DNA of 64,000 nt from Salinibaculum sp. SYNS191. Its GTDB lineage: Archaea; Halobacteriota; Halobacteria; Halobacteriales; Haloarculaceae. The stretch lies in the NCBI RefSeq assembly GCF_037338445.1, contig NZ_CP147838.1, forward strand, positions 3,534,001 through 3,598,000, given 5' to 3'. How positions within the stretch are numbered: the stretch's first letter is position 1; the number at the start of each line of letters is the position of its first letter. Below are positions 37,633 to 46,408 of the stretch, in pieces. A program made the position numbers and the translations under genes. The notes beneath the pieces were generated by a model, which ran no database searches, was not told the origin of the DNA, and saw only the letters and a program-made list of their open reading frames with translations.

Positions 37633-38421
37633 TCACTCCCCGGCGAGCGGCCTGGCCCGCTGGCGGTAGTACAGGTACGCCAGCGAGGACGCGACGTTGA
37701 GTCCCGGCAGCGCCGCCAGCAGCGCCCAGAACGCCGGTCCCTGTCCCCAGTCGGTCTGCGTCCGCAGGTACCAGCCGTCGAGATACGTCGACGCCGGGAG
37801 CAGGAGGAGATTCACCGCGAACACAGCGACGAGGACGACTGCCGACGAGAGCACGCTCCCGAACCCGCCCGCCAGGAGCCCCAGCGACAGGAGGTTCACA
37901 GCCAGCCCCAGTCCGACGCCGTAGACGCCGCGGGCCGACCCGCGGGCGGACTCCTCGGGCACGCAGGGGAGGTAGTAGCCGTCCTCGGCGCGGAGGAGAA
38001 TCGACTCGCCGTGGAGGTCACCGAAGCGGTGGGCGGGAATGCCGTGCAGCGCGAGCAAGCGGCTCAGCCTGTCGTCGGTCCGCCCCTCGTCCCACGCGAA
38101 GTAGGCGACTACCCGCCGCCCGTCGGCCGCGTCGACGGCGAGTTCGAGCGCCAGCGCCGCCGGGGTGTCTACCCTGACGGGGTAGTCCCCCGGCACCTCG
38201 CTGGCGGGCACCGTTTCGACGTTCACCGCGCGCCCACGGACGGTGTCCGACCCGGTCCCCTGGAACCGTGATTCCAGCGCCAGGAACGACTCGGCGGCCG
38301 CGTCCACGTCCTCCGCCGACGAGCGCGCGGGGGCCAGGTCCCTGGTCGCTTCGTCGTCGGCCGCCCTGGTCGCTTCGTCGACGGCCGCCCGCTCGACCGT
38401 CCGTTCGCGCTCGTCGCTCAT
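37633..38421 (-). CDS. Membrane protein of unknown function
   Basis: 262 residues. The N-terminal half is soluble and acidic (an Ala/Asp/Glu-rich segment, then VETVPASEVPGDYPVRVDTPAALALELAVDA and FAWDEGRTDDRLSRLLALHGIPAHRFGDLHG). The C-terminal half has three or four hydrophobic segments (VYGVGLGLAVNLLSLGLLAGG, LSSAVVLVAVFAVNLLLLP, FWALLAALPGLNVASSLAYLYY). No family recognised. The ATG at 38421 is used; the open frame continues to 38454. It converges with the Hsp20 gene. Confidence 0.6.
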   Translation of the reverse strand: MSDERERTVERAAVDEATRAADDEATRDLAPARSSAEDVDAAAESFLALESRFQGTGSDTVRGRAVNVETVPASEVPGDYPVRVDTPAALALELAVDAADGRRVVAYFAWDEGRTDDRLSRLLALHGIPAHRFGDLHGESILLRAEDGYYLPCVPEESARGSARGVYGVGLGLAVNLLSLGLLAGGFGSVLSSAVVLVAVFAVNLLLLPASTYLDGWYLRTQTDWGQGPAFWALLAALPGLNVASSLAYLYYRQRARPLAGE

Positions 38422-38464
38422 ACTGTGTGATTCGCCCGCACGGGAACTAAGCATGTCGCCGCCC

Positions 38465-39391
38465 TCACGTCCACGGCACGACGTACCACGACAGCAGGAA
38501 GTACAGCGCGACGGCGCTGACGACGATACCGCCGACGGTCTCGATCGGGCCCCACCGCGAGTACCGCTCCTGGAGTTGCGCTCCGGAGCTATCGGCGACG
38601 AGGAACTCCCCGGTCTCCGCGTCGCGACGGACCTCCAGCAGGTCCTGCTGGCCGGTGGTCATCTCTCCGGCGCGACGGGGTTGTGCGGTTCCGAAGAGGT
38701 AGACGTCCGTCCCGACCGGCAGTACCGTCTGCGTGTATCTGCGGCGCTTGGCGGTGTTTGCCAGCGGGTTGTCCTCCACCATGAAATCGGAGAGACTCTC
38801 GATGGCTCTGTCGAAGAAGCCACCCTCCTCGGCGTCGAGTTCGCTTGTGGTGTCCTCGCGGGTGCGGAAGGCGGCGATGTAGCGGCCGAGTTCCGCCGGC
38901 GGGCGCTCACCGCGGTCGAAATAAACTGTGCGGCTGAACGCGTCGGTCTCGATGTCGAACTCGGGCAGGTCGAGGTCGGCCCGGACGAGCACCTCGCCAG
39001 TCCCGTCGTCGAGGTCGAACGCCAGCGACTCTCTGCCCTCCGCGATGGTCTCCCAGGTGTAGTGGACGTCGCCGTCGTCGTCGACGCGGCGCTCGCGGCG
39101 CTCGGCCTCCCACTCGACGTAGACGCAGTCGTCGCCGGCGTAGGGCGGATGGAGGACGCCGTCGTGCTCGCGGACAACACCCTCCAGTTCCGTCCGCCCG
39201 ACGGCCATCGAGCGCACCTTCGAGGTGGGCGTGTCCTGGATGAGTCGGGCCATCTTCCAGGTGTCGAAGCCGTCGTAGACGAGGAACAGTCCCAGGACGA
39301 AGCCGACGACGAGGACGAGGAGGAGTTCCACGTCGCCCCCGCCGGACTGCAACGCGACGGGCACCGACGAGGTGGGGCCGGTCATGCTCAC
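38465..39391 (-). CDS. GIDE-domain membrane protein (LemA partner)
   Basis: 308 residues, starting at a GTG at 39391 that overlaps the lemA stop (GTGA), or at the ATG 39385. An N-terminal helix (VELLLVLVVGFVLGLFLVYDGF) is followed by a soluble domain with CVYVEWEAERRERRVDDDGDVHYTWETI and TDVYLFGTA, the pattern of GIDE/E3-ligase-like domains found in prokaryotes next to LemA. A second helix ends the protein. LemA-GIDE pairs are widespread with no settled function; a membrane-surface role is inferred. Confidence 0.75.
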   Translation of the reverse strand: MSMTGPTSSVPVALQSGGGDVELLLVLVVGFVLGLFLVYDGFDTWKMARLIQDTPTSKVRSMAVGRTELEGVVREHDGVLHPPYAGDDCVYVEWEAERRERRVDDDGDVHYTWETIAEGRESLAFDLDDGTGEVLVRADLDLPEFDIETDAFSRTVYFDRGERPPAELGRYIAAFRTREDTTSELDAEEGGFFDRAIESLSDFMVEDNPLANTAKRRRYTQTVLPVGTDVYLFGTAQPRRAGEMTTGQQDLLEVRRDAETGEFLVADSSGAQLQERYSRWGPIETVGGIVVSAVALYFLLSWYVVPWT

Positions 39392-39966
39392 GCGCTGTCG
39401 AAGGCCGCGCCCACGTCGACGTCAGCCTTCTCCGCCTCGGTCGCCCGGAACAGTTCCTTCTCCTCGAACCCGAACTGCTGGGCGAGGATGACGTAGGGGA
39501 ACTGGTCGATGCGCGTATTCAGGTGCGTGACGGACTCGTTGTACAGTTCCCGCCGGTCTGCAATCTGGGACTCGATTTCGGAGATGCGCTCCTGGAACTG
39601 CAGCATGTTCTCCTGGGAGCGCAGTTCCGGGTACGCCTCCGCGCGGGCCTCGAAGTTCGTCAGCGCCTGGCGAATCTGCTGGTCGGCCGCCGCCTGTTCG
39701 GCCGGCGTCTCGGCCGCTGCCGCCTGCTCCCGGGCATCTGTGAGCTGGGTCAGGACCCGCTCCTCCTGGTCCATGAACTCCTTCGCGGCGTCGATGAGTT
39801 TGGTCAGTTCGTCCTGGCGCTGTTTCAGCAGGACGTCGATGTTCTGTCTGGCCTGCTCGGCGCGTTCCCGCAGGCTCACCAGCTGATTGTAGATGTTGAC
39901 GACGTAGGCCACGAGCAAGACCACCACCAGCAGCAGAACGAATCCCGCCACGATTTCCAGTACCAT
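39388..39966 (-). CDS. lemA: LemA family protein
   Basis: 192 residues. A short N-terminal membrane helix (VAGFVLLLVVVLLVAYVVNIYNQLVSL) leads into long coiled helices with the family patterns YNQLVSLRERAEQARQNIDVLLKQRQDELTKLIDAAKEF and AYPELRSQENMLQFQERISEIESQIADRRELYNESVTHLNT. The function is uncertain. It is co-transcribed with the GIDE-domain gene (4-bp overlap). A clear TATA element lies about 28 nt before its ATG. Confidence 0.9.
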   Translation of the reverse strand: MVLEIVAGFVLLLVVVLLVAYVVNIYNQLVSLRERAEQARQNIDVLLKQRQDELTKLIDAAKEFMDQEERVLTQLTDAREQAAAAETPAEQAAADQQIRQALTNFEARAEAYPELRSQENMLQFQERISEIESQIADRRELYNESVTHLNTRIDQFPYVILAQQFGFEEKELFRATEAEKADVDVGAAFDSA

Positions 39967-39990
39967 ACTCCTACTATATTCTCATATTAC

Positions 39991-39997
39991 TTATAAA
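39991..39997 (-). promoter_or_regulatory. TATA element for lemA
   Basis: TTTATAA on the minus strand, 28 nt before the lemA ATG, in an AT-rich gap between lemA and the channel gene. Confidence 0.55.
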
Positions 39998-40068
39998 TCT
40001 ATTTCGGTGGCGTGCGTTGCGAATACGCAGTGGAGGGCGGGTCTGTGACTGTCTGTCACTGTGACCTA

Positions 40069-41703
40069 TCAGCCCAGGAGGTCGACGAACGTGCGGGTCC
40101 CGTCTTTCGTTCCTGCGATGATGAGTTCGTCCCCGTTCACGACGCGGAAGTCCGGACCGAGGTCGGTCAGCACGTCGCCGTTGCGCTCGACGGCGACGAC
40201 GGTACAGCCGGTCCGCGAGCGGACGTCGGCCTCTGCGAGCGTCCGGCCGGCGAGCCCCGGTGCGGGGGTCCGTCGGACGGTCACCTGGTGGTTCATCGAG
40301 GCGACGGGTTCGCCTTCGAGTACGGCCGAGGCGGCCATGCGTCCGGTCACCTGGGCGAGCGAGAGGACGTAGTTCGAGCCCGCGCGGTACATCTTCTGGA
40401 CCGCCTCGGCTTCCTCAGTCCGCGCCGCGATGTCGAGGTCGCGGTTCATGTCGCGCATGACCAGCGTGGCGAACTCCGTCTCGGTGTCGTCCGGGATGGC
40501 GAGGATGACCGACCGCGCGGACTCGATGCCCGCCTCGCGGAGTGCATCCGGGTCGTTGGCCTCGCCCACCACGTCCACGCCGGGCACGTCGTTCCGGTTG
40601 AGAACGGTGTAGGTCTGGTCCTCGGCCGCCAGCGCGTTCACGACCGACTGTCCGACCTGCCCGTAGCCAACCACAAGCGTCTCGCCGGCCTCGAACTCCC
40701 GGACGGCGGACTCGGGCAACCCTCGCAGGGACTCTATCTGGCTCTCGCGGCCGGTCAGCAACAGGACCGTCCCGCCCTGCAGGACCGTCGTCGGGTCCAT
40801 CGGCGTCTCGAACTCGCCGCGGAACCACGCACCGATGACGTTGATGCCGGTCTGCTCGCGCAGGCCGCTCTCGGCGAGCGTGATGCCCGCCAGCGGGCTC
40901 CCGTGGTGGACCAGCAGTTCGGCGATTTCGAAGTCCTCTCCGACCTCGATACCCTCGCCCAGGTCCGTCGTGACCCCTGTCGAGATGACCTCCGCGAGGC
41001 GCTCGCCCAGCAACGGGCGCGGCGAGAGGACGATGTCGGCACCCGCGAGTTCGTGGTACCGCGTGCTGTCGGGGTCCTCGACGACGCTGACCACGCGCAC
41101 GTCCTCGGAGACCTCGCGGGCGGTGAGGACGATGCTGGCGTCGAGTTCGTCGGACACGTCCGCGACCAGCGCGCGCGCTTCCGAGAGGTTCGCGTTGCGC
41201 AGCCCCTCCACCGAGTCCGGGTCTGCGTGGACGACGTCGTAGCCGTTCTCGTAGAGTTCGAGCGAGCGCTCGCGGTCCGGTTCGACGATGACCGAGTCGA
41301 CGCCGCGCCTGTCGAGTTCCTCGACCAGCGGGTCCGCCCGCGGCGTGTAGGTCGCGACGATGACGTGGTCGTCTAGCCCATCGTCGACGGCCGACGGGAC
41401 CGTCGTCGAGAGGACGTCCTCGAACGCCGGGAACAGGAAGACCGGCAGCGCGAGGAATATCATCACCGTTCCGATGACGTCCATCGAGATGACGAGGAGT
41501 TGCATGAAGGAGGTCGTCCACGGGGCGTCGGAGCCGAAGCCGGTGGTCGTGAACGTCTCGACGACGACCTGGAGGGAGTGGAGAAACGAGCGGGGCCGGT
41601 CCTCGAAGGCACCCATGCCGTACTCGTAGGCGAGGGCGTAGCTGATGATGAGCGCGACCAGGACGAGCAGATAGTATCCCGTCCGGCGCTGCCACCTGTC
41701 CAT
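40069..41703 (-). CDS. Potassium channel-type protein with two TrkA (RCK) units
   Basis: 544 residues. Two membrane helices (GYYLLVLVALIISYALAYEYG and FMQLLVISMDVIGTVMIFLALPVFLF) flank a pore helix with the filter-like TTTGFGSD. Two RCK units follow: TrkA-N (HVIVATYTPRADPLVEELDRRG), TrkA-C, a second TrkA-N (TLVVGYGQVGQSVVNALAAED) and TrkA-C (TPAPGLAGRTLAEADVRSRTGCTVVAVERNGD). Likely a K+ channel or Trk-linked gate sensing ligand at the RCK ring. Halophiles accumulate K+, so it may set the K+ leak or uptake. It is divergent from the ATPase gene at 41807. Confidence 0.85.
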   Translation of the reverse strand: MDRWQRRTGYYLLVLVALIISYALAYEYGMGAFEDRPRSFLHSLQVVVETFTTTGFGSDAPWTTSFMQLLVISMDVIGTVMIFLALPVFLFPAFEDVLSTTVPSAVDDGLDDHVIVATYTPRADPLVEELDRRGVDSVIVEPDRERSLELYENGYDVVHADPDSVEGLRNANLSEARALVADVSDELDASIVLTAREVSEDVRVVSVVEDPDSTRYHELAGADIVLSPRPLLGERLAEVISTGVTTDLGEGIEVGEDFEIAELLVHHGSPLAGITLAESGLREQTGINVIGAWFRGEFETPMDPTTVLQGGTVLLLTGRESQIESLRGLPESAVREFEAGETLVVGYGQVGQSVVNALAAEDQTYTVLNRNDVPGVDVVGEANDPDALREAGIESARSVILAIPDDTETEFATLVMRDMNRDLDIAARTEEAEAVQKMYRAGSNYVLSLAQVTGRMAASAVLEGEPVASMNHQVTVRRTPAPGLAGRTLAEADVRSRTGCTVVAVERNGDVLTDLGPDFRVVNGDELIIAGTKDGTRTFVDLLG

Positions 41704-41806
41704 ACCTGTCCGTACCTCTCCGACGGTTAAAACGTACTGACGTCGTCTGACTGCCGTCCGACGGTCGGCCGAAGGTTCAAGTCCCGGGGCGGGACCACCG
41801 GCTCCC

Positions 41807-42895
41807 GTGACGTTCGTACTCGGCCGCGAGGCGGGACCGGAGGCCGGACCGACCGGGCGACTGGGCCACTACCGGGCGCGGGACGGCAGCGCGGGCGCGC
41901 CGCTGGCACTGGACTTCGACGGTCCGCACGCCGTGCTCGTCGTCGGCAAGCGGGGCTACGGCAAGTCCTACACGCTCGGCGTCGTCGCCGAAGGGCTCGC
42001 TCGCACGCGCGGCATCGCCCCCGTCGTCCTCGACCCGATGGGCGCCTTCGGGGAGATGGCGGGCGGCGTGACCGACCCGGCACACGACGCCGTCCCCGTC
42101 GACGTCGAACCGGACCCGGCCGTCGCCCCCGCCTCGCTCGACCCGCGGTCTTGGTGTCGCCTGCTCGACCTCTCCCCCGAGAGCGGTGCCGGCGGACTGG
42201 TCTGGCGGGCCGCACGCGAGGCGACGACGCTCGACGGGATGCGGACGGCAGTCCGCGACGCCGACGCACCCGCGACGGCGGTTCGCGCTGCCGTCAACCA
42301 CCTCGCGCTCGCCGATTCCTGGGGCGTGCTCGACGCCGACGGCCTGTCTCCCGCCGACCTCGCCAGCCCATCGGCCACCGTCGTGGACCTCTCCGGGCTG
42401 GACCGGGCTCCGGCGAGTGCCGTCGTCAGAGCCGTCGCCGAAGGGCTGTATCGCGCTCGCGTCGACGGGAGTGTGGACCGCCTCCCCTGGCTGTTGCTGG
42501 ACGAGGCGCACGCCTTCACCGACGGCGTCGCGGCGGGTGCACTCCGGCGGCTTCTCACGCGCGGTCGGGCACCCGGGGTCAGTCTCGCACTGGCGACCCA
42601 GCGGCCGAGCGCGCTCCCAGCTGTCGCCGTCTCCCAGTCGGACCTGCTCGTCGCGCACCGGCTCACGTCACAGGCCGACCTCGACGCGCTGGCGCGGGCG
42701 CGGCCGACGTACATGGACACCGCCCTCGCCGAGCAGTTGCCGACGGGGACCGGCGACGTGGTTGTCGTCGACGACGCGACGGAGACGGTTCACGCCGCGC
42801 GGGTTCGCCGCCGGCACACGCCACACGGGGGTGACAGTCCGAGCGTCCGCGAGATGCGGGGAGACGACACCGCAGCCGACCACAGCGACTTGTAA
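41807..42895 (+). CDS. HerA-like/DUF87 ATP-binding protein
   Basis: 362 residues, GTG start. Walker A is VVGKRGYGKSYTLGVV (about residues 45-60), Walker B is LPWLLLDEAHAF (about 228-239), and LALATQRPSALPAVAVSQSDLLVAHRLTSQADLDAL gives the sensor/arginine-finger region seen in HerA/VirB4-type ATPases. These are hexameric P-loop motors of the FtsK-HerA group. Without a linked NurA, its job is uncertain. The next gene begins 21 bp later on the same strand. Confidence 0.8.
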   Translation: MTFVLGREAGPEAGPTGRLGHYRARDGSAGAPLALDFDGPHAVLVVGKRGYGKSYTLGVVAEGLARTRGIAPVVLDPMGAFGEMAGGVTDPAHDAVPVDVEPDPAVAPASLDPRSWCRLLDLSPESGAGGLVWRAAREATTLDGMRTAVRDADAPATAVRAAVNHLALADSWGVLDADGLSPADLASPSATVVDLSGLDRAPASAVVRAVAEGLYRARVDGSVDRLPWLLLDEAHAFTDGVAAGALRRLLTRGRAPGVSLALATQRPSALPAVAVSQSDLLVAHRLTSQADLDALARARPTYMDTALAEQLPTGTGDVVVVDDATETVHAARVRRRHTPHGGDSPSVREMRGDDTAADHSDL

Positions 42896-42916
42896 GTGCG
42901 CGCCCTCGGGTGGCGT

Positions 42917-43675
42917 ATGGACAGACAGTTCGAGACGGCACTCTCCAGCCACGACGAGCGCTCGATTCGCGTCCGCGAGAAGGACCTCGCCGGCGAGGTC
43001 ATGGACGAACTCGACTTCGCCGCCGCGCTGTTCTACCTCTGGACCGGCGAGGAACCGACCGAGGCCGAGCACCGACTGGTCGACGCCATCCTCACCTCGC
43101 TGATGGTCCACGGGACGACGCCCTCGTCTATCGCCGCGCGGATGACGGCCACAGCCGCCCCGGAGGCACCGCAGGCGGCCATCGCCAGCGGCATCTCCGC
43201 CGTCGGCTCGCGTTTCGCGGGCCCGATGAAGGAGTGTTCGGAGCAACTGGCCGACCTGGCCGCGGCCGACGACACCGACGCCGCCGTCGACTCGTTCGTC
43301 GCCGCGACGCTGGAGTCGGGCGAGTACTTCCCCGGCATCGGCCACCCGGAACTGGACCCGGTCGACCCGCGGGCAGAACGGCTGTTCGACATCGCAGAGG
43401 AGGAGGGATTGGCCGGCGAGCACACCGCCGTCCTGCGGAAGGTCCGCGAGGCGTTCGAGGACGCGACCGGCCGGGACCTGCTCGTCAACGTCACCGGTGC
43501 CATCGCCGCGCTGACCGCGGACGTCGGCCTCTCGCCGACTGCCGCCCGCGGGCTGGCGGTCGTCAGCCGCGCCGCGGGCGTCACGGGCGAGGTCCTCGAA
43601 GAACAGGAGCGACCCATCGGGATGGACATCTGGGCGGCCGTCGACAGCAACACGACGCCGCCCCGGGAGGACTAG
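42917..43675 (+). CDS. Short citrate synthase-family protein (citryl-CoA lyase-like)
   Basis: 252 residues, much shorter than citrate synthase (about 370-430). It keeps the GIGHPELDPVDPRAERL region with the catalytic-type His and the end LAVVSRAAGVTGEVLEEQERPIGMDIWAAVD. Short relatives are often called citryl-CoA lyase, which splits citryl-CoA to oxaloacetate and acetyl-CoA. Whether it works alone or with another subunit is unknown. It probably shares an operon with the HerA-like ATPase gene; its stop overlaps the convergent ychF stop in a shared CTAG. Confidence 0.75.
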   Translation: MDRQFETALSSHDERSIRVREKDLAGEVMDELDFAAALFYLWTGEEPTEAEHRLVDAILTSLMVHGTTPSSIAARMTATAAPEAPQAAIASGISAVGSRFAGPMKECSEQLADLAAADDTDAAVDSFVAATLESGEYFPGIGHPELDPVDPRAERLFDIAEEEGLAGEHTAVLRKVREAFEDATGRDLLVNVTGAIAALTADVGLSPTAARGLAVVSRAAGVTGEVLEEQERPIGMDIWAAVDSNTTPPRED

Positions 43676-44859
43676 TTCGTCGTCGTAATCTCGACGACGT
43701 CGCGGTGGTCGAGTTCGGTGTCGGCTCCGATTTGCCGGCCCGAGCGGACGTCGTGGGCGTGGAGGAAGCCCTCGCCGATGTCCGTGTGCAGGAAGTAGGC
43801 GAACTCCTCTGCGGTCGCGCCGTCGGGCAGGACGAAACAGTCCTGCAGGAAGGTGCCGTCGTCCTGTGGCTTGCGCGCGCCAGGGAAGATGGCGATGGCC
43901 TCGAGTTCCTCGAACAGCGCCGTCTCCAGTGCCTGCTGGACGCCGGTCCCGCCGTAGGCGGTGACGAACTCCCGTATCTGTTCGAGACCGGCCGCCTTCT
44001 CCTCGGGGAGGTCGGCGGTCACCGCGAAGTCCTCGTCGCCGGGTCGGTAGTCGAGGACGCCCTGCTCGGCACCGTTCTTCAGGGCCTTCTCGGCGTGTGC
44101 GGAGACGGGCACGAACGTCAGGTGCTCGTACTCGGGGTCTGCGGTGATGGTCGCCCAGTTCTCGCGCGCGGCCTCGGTGTCCATCTTGTTCGCCGCGATG
44201 ACCATCGGCTTCGTCCGAACGCGAATTTCGCGGGCGAGCGCTTCCCGGTCGTCGCCGTCCCAGGCGTCCGGGTCCAGTTCCAGGTCCAGCGAGAGGACGA
44301 CCTGTTTGATTTCCTGCTCGGAAATCCCGAACGCCGACATCTGCTCGGCCAGGTCCGCCTCGATTGCCTTCTCCTCGCCGTGGTAGCCCGAGCGGTAGCG
44401 CTCGATGCCCTTCTCCAGGATGTCGAGGTACCACATGTCCAGTTCCCCTTCGAGGAAGTCGATGTCCTCGCGTGGGTCGTGGTCCTCGGTCGGTTCGCCC
44501 TCCAGGTCCGTCTCGCCGGTGAAGTCGACGACGTGAATCAGCACGTCCGCCTCGTTGAGGTCGGTCAGGAACTGGTTGCCCAGGCCCTTGCCTTCGTGGG
44601 CACCGGGGACGAGGCCGGCGACGTCGACGAGTTGCGTCGGAACGAACCGGGTCCCGTCCGCGCAGTAGCCGTGGTTGGGCGTACAGGAGTGGTCGAACTC
44701 CGGGGCGGCACAGTCGACGCGGACGTACGCCTCGCCGACAGACGGGTCGATAGTCGTGAACGGGTACGCGCCCTCCGGCACGTCGTTCATCGTCGCCGCG
44801 TTGAGGAAGGTGGACTTGCCGACGGAGGGCTTGCCGACGAGTCCGATCTTGTAGCTCAT
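43672..44859 (-). CDS. ychF: YchF-type P-loop NTPase
   Basis: 395 residues. G1 is GKPSVGKST (about 9-17), with TTIDPSVGEAYVR, G3 DVAGLVPGAHEGKGLGNQFL and NKMD. A helical insert of about 180 residues follows. The C-terminus is a TGS-like domain ending in HRDVVEITTTN. YchF proteins are ribosome-linked ATPases or GTPases tied to oxidative stress and translation. The haloarchaeal version is a common core gene. It is convergent with the citrate-synthase-like gene. Confidence 0.9.
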   Translation of the reverse strand: MSYKIGLVGKPSVGKSTFLNAATMNDVPEGAYPFTTIDPSVGEAYVRVDCAAPEFDHSCTPNHGYCADGTRFVPTQLVDVAGLVPGAHEGKGLGNQFLTDLNEADVLIHVVDFTGETDLEGEPTEDHDPREDIDFLEGELDMWYLDILEKGIERYRSGYHGEEKAIEADLAEQMSAFGISEQEIKQVVLSLDLELDPDAWDGDDREALAREIRVRTKPMVIAANKMDTEAARENWATITADPEYEHLTFVPVSAHAEKALKNGAEQGVLDYRPGDEDFAVTADLPEEKAAGLEQIREFVTAYGGTGVQQALETALFEELEAIAIFPGARKPQDDGTFLQDCFVLPDGATAEEFAYFLHTDIGEGFLHAHDVRSGRQIGADTELDHRDVVEITTTN

Positions 44860-45007
44860 TGCCCGGTCTCAGGCGCATCGTCGGTTAAAACGTTATCAAA
44901 CGGACGGCCTTCGGGCGTCAGTGACACACAGGGGTCCGCATCGCTCGCCCGGGTGAGGCGTACGACAGTGACACAGATTATGTAGAGAAGTAATTGTAGT
45001 TTTCACC

Positions 45008-45433
45008 TCAGTCGTCCTCCAGCCACCCGTCGAAGCGCGTCCGGAGGTAGTCCGCCGAGTACGTCGTTCCGAACTCCTCCTCGATGTATTGCTGGAGGAG
45101 TTCCGGCGACCACTTGCCGACGTTGTATCCAACCGCAGTCGGCGGCTCGGCAGTGGCCGCTTCGACGGCAGCGCGCTCCTCGTCTGCGAGTTTGCTCGGT
45201 CGGCCGGGGCGCCTGTCGTCGCTCGCCGCGTCGTCGACCGGCCGCTGCTCGAAGCGGTCGAGCCAGTGGTACAGCGTCGACGTGGCGATGCCGTACCGGT
45301 CGGCCAGCGCTGTCACCGACACGCCGTCTTTGTACGCCAGCGCGACCATCACCCGCTTTGCCGCCTTCGCGCTCTCGGCGGCCGCCAGTTCCTCGCGGAG
45401 GCGGTCAGTCGGGACGTCGTCGAGCTTTCCCAT
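45008..45433 (-). CDS. Stand-alone HTH protein derived from an IS630-type transposase N-terminus
   Basis: 141 residues. A helix-turn-helix (VSVTALADRYGIATSTLYHWLDRF, about 45-68) is followed by the RRPGRPSKL linker and a winged helix (WSPELLQQYIEEEFGTTYSADYLRTRFDGWL), exactly the N-terminal architecture of IS630/Tc1-like transposases. No catalytic DDE domain follows, and no inverted repeats are visible around it. It is either a decayed transposase or a domesticated DNA-binding protein. The ATG at 45433 is used; the open frame continues to 45460. Confidence 0.75.
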   Translation of the reverse strand: MGKLDDVPTDRLREELAAAESAKAAKRVMVALAYKDGVSVTALADRYGIATSTLYHWLDRFEQRPVDDAASDDRRPGRPSKLADEERAAVEAATAEPPTAVGYNVGKWSPELLQQYIEEEFGTTYSADYLRTRFDGWLEDD

Positions 45434-45680
45434 GTGAAGGTCGACGCACCCCACGCACAAAGTTCTAACTACTTATCTACAAAAATCTCGGAGCAGCGCC
45501 GGCCGCTTCCCAGCGGACCGCGTGGATTCGCGCTTTTAAATTCCTACGTGGGTACCGAACTTCCGGGGAAAGTGCTCGTCGGTATCCGGTTGACACTCGA
45601 TTACATGGATACGGGTGTAATCCGGTTCGTCGGCGTGGCACCAAAACGGCTAAGTAACGGTTTCCAGTAGAGTTGGACAG

Positions 45681-46307
45681 ATGGCAGATAACACGGCCAG
45701 TCCGCACACCAACTACAAGGTGGGTAAAGTCCTCTCGGAGTACGACCTGCTCGACCTCCACGCGGAGTTGCCCGACCTGTGGCTGGGGGAGTCGGGGGAG
45801 GCGACGAGTCTCCGCGACCTCGCCGACGAGATCAACATCGCGGTGCTGCGCCAGGCGATGGAGCGCGCAGGCACGGACCCACTGGAGGGCGAGGCGGAGA
45901 ACGCATACCGGCTGCTCACCGACGACGACGTCAGCGCCGGCGTCCGGACCCAGCAGCGCAACCGGCTGGAACGTGCGGGCATCGACGTCGACCAGTTGCA
46001 GAGCGACTTCGTGACCCACCAGGCCGTCTACACGTACCTCACGAACGGCCTCGGCGTCTCGAAGGAGACCACCGACGAGACGGAACCCCTGGAGAAACAC
46101 GAGGAACGCATCCAGCGACTCCGCAGCAGAACCGTCGCCGTCATGGAGAACTCGCTGTCGGAACTCCGCGAGGCCGGTCACCTCTCGCTGGGCTCGTTCG
46201 ACACCATCGTCGACCTTCGGGTCTACTGCCAGGACTGCGAGACGCAGTACGACCTGGGCGAACTGCTCCGTCGCGGCGGGTGCGACTGCGAGCGCGAGGA
46301 CACCTAG
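45681..46307 (+). CDS. rdfA: Rod-determining factor RdfA
   Basis: 208 residues. It matches the haloarchaeal RdfA pattern: YKVGKVLSEYDLLDLHAELPDLW near the start, SLRDLADEINIAVLRQAMERAG, YRLLTDDDVSAGVRTQQRNRLERAGIDVDQL, and the Cys-rich end LRVYCQDCETQYDLGELLRRGGCDCE. RdfA is required for rod shape in Haloferax volcanii and has no enzymatic motif. The four C-terminal Cys (two C-x-x-C or C-x-C pairs) suggest a zinc site. The SMC-related gene begins 101 bp downstream, the usual neighbour of this family. Confidence 0.82.
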   Translation: MADNTASPHTNYKVGKVLSEYDLLDLHAELPDLWLGESGEATSLRDLADEINIAVLRQAMERAGTDPLEGEAENAYRLLTDDDVSAGVRTQQRNRLERAGIDVDQLQSDFVTHQAVYTYLTNGLGVSKETTDETEPLEKHEERIQRLRSRTVAVMENSLSELREAGHLSLGSFDTIVDLRVYCQDCETQYDLGELLRRGGCDCEREDT

Positions 46308-46408
46308 ACCCGTCGCATGGCCCCTCGACCCGTCGGTTCGAAACGCCCGCTGCACGGACCGGGTCCAAACCGCAGGTGATATTATAGTTGGCGTCCGAAC
46401 GTGTGAGC

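Noticed and set aside
41760..41812. A GGTTCAAGTCC stretch resembling the T-arm of a tRNA
   Set aside because: The flanking bases do not pair into a T-stem, no acceptor or anticodon arms can be drawn, and the GTG start of the HerA-like gene follows immediately.
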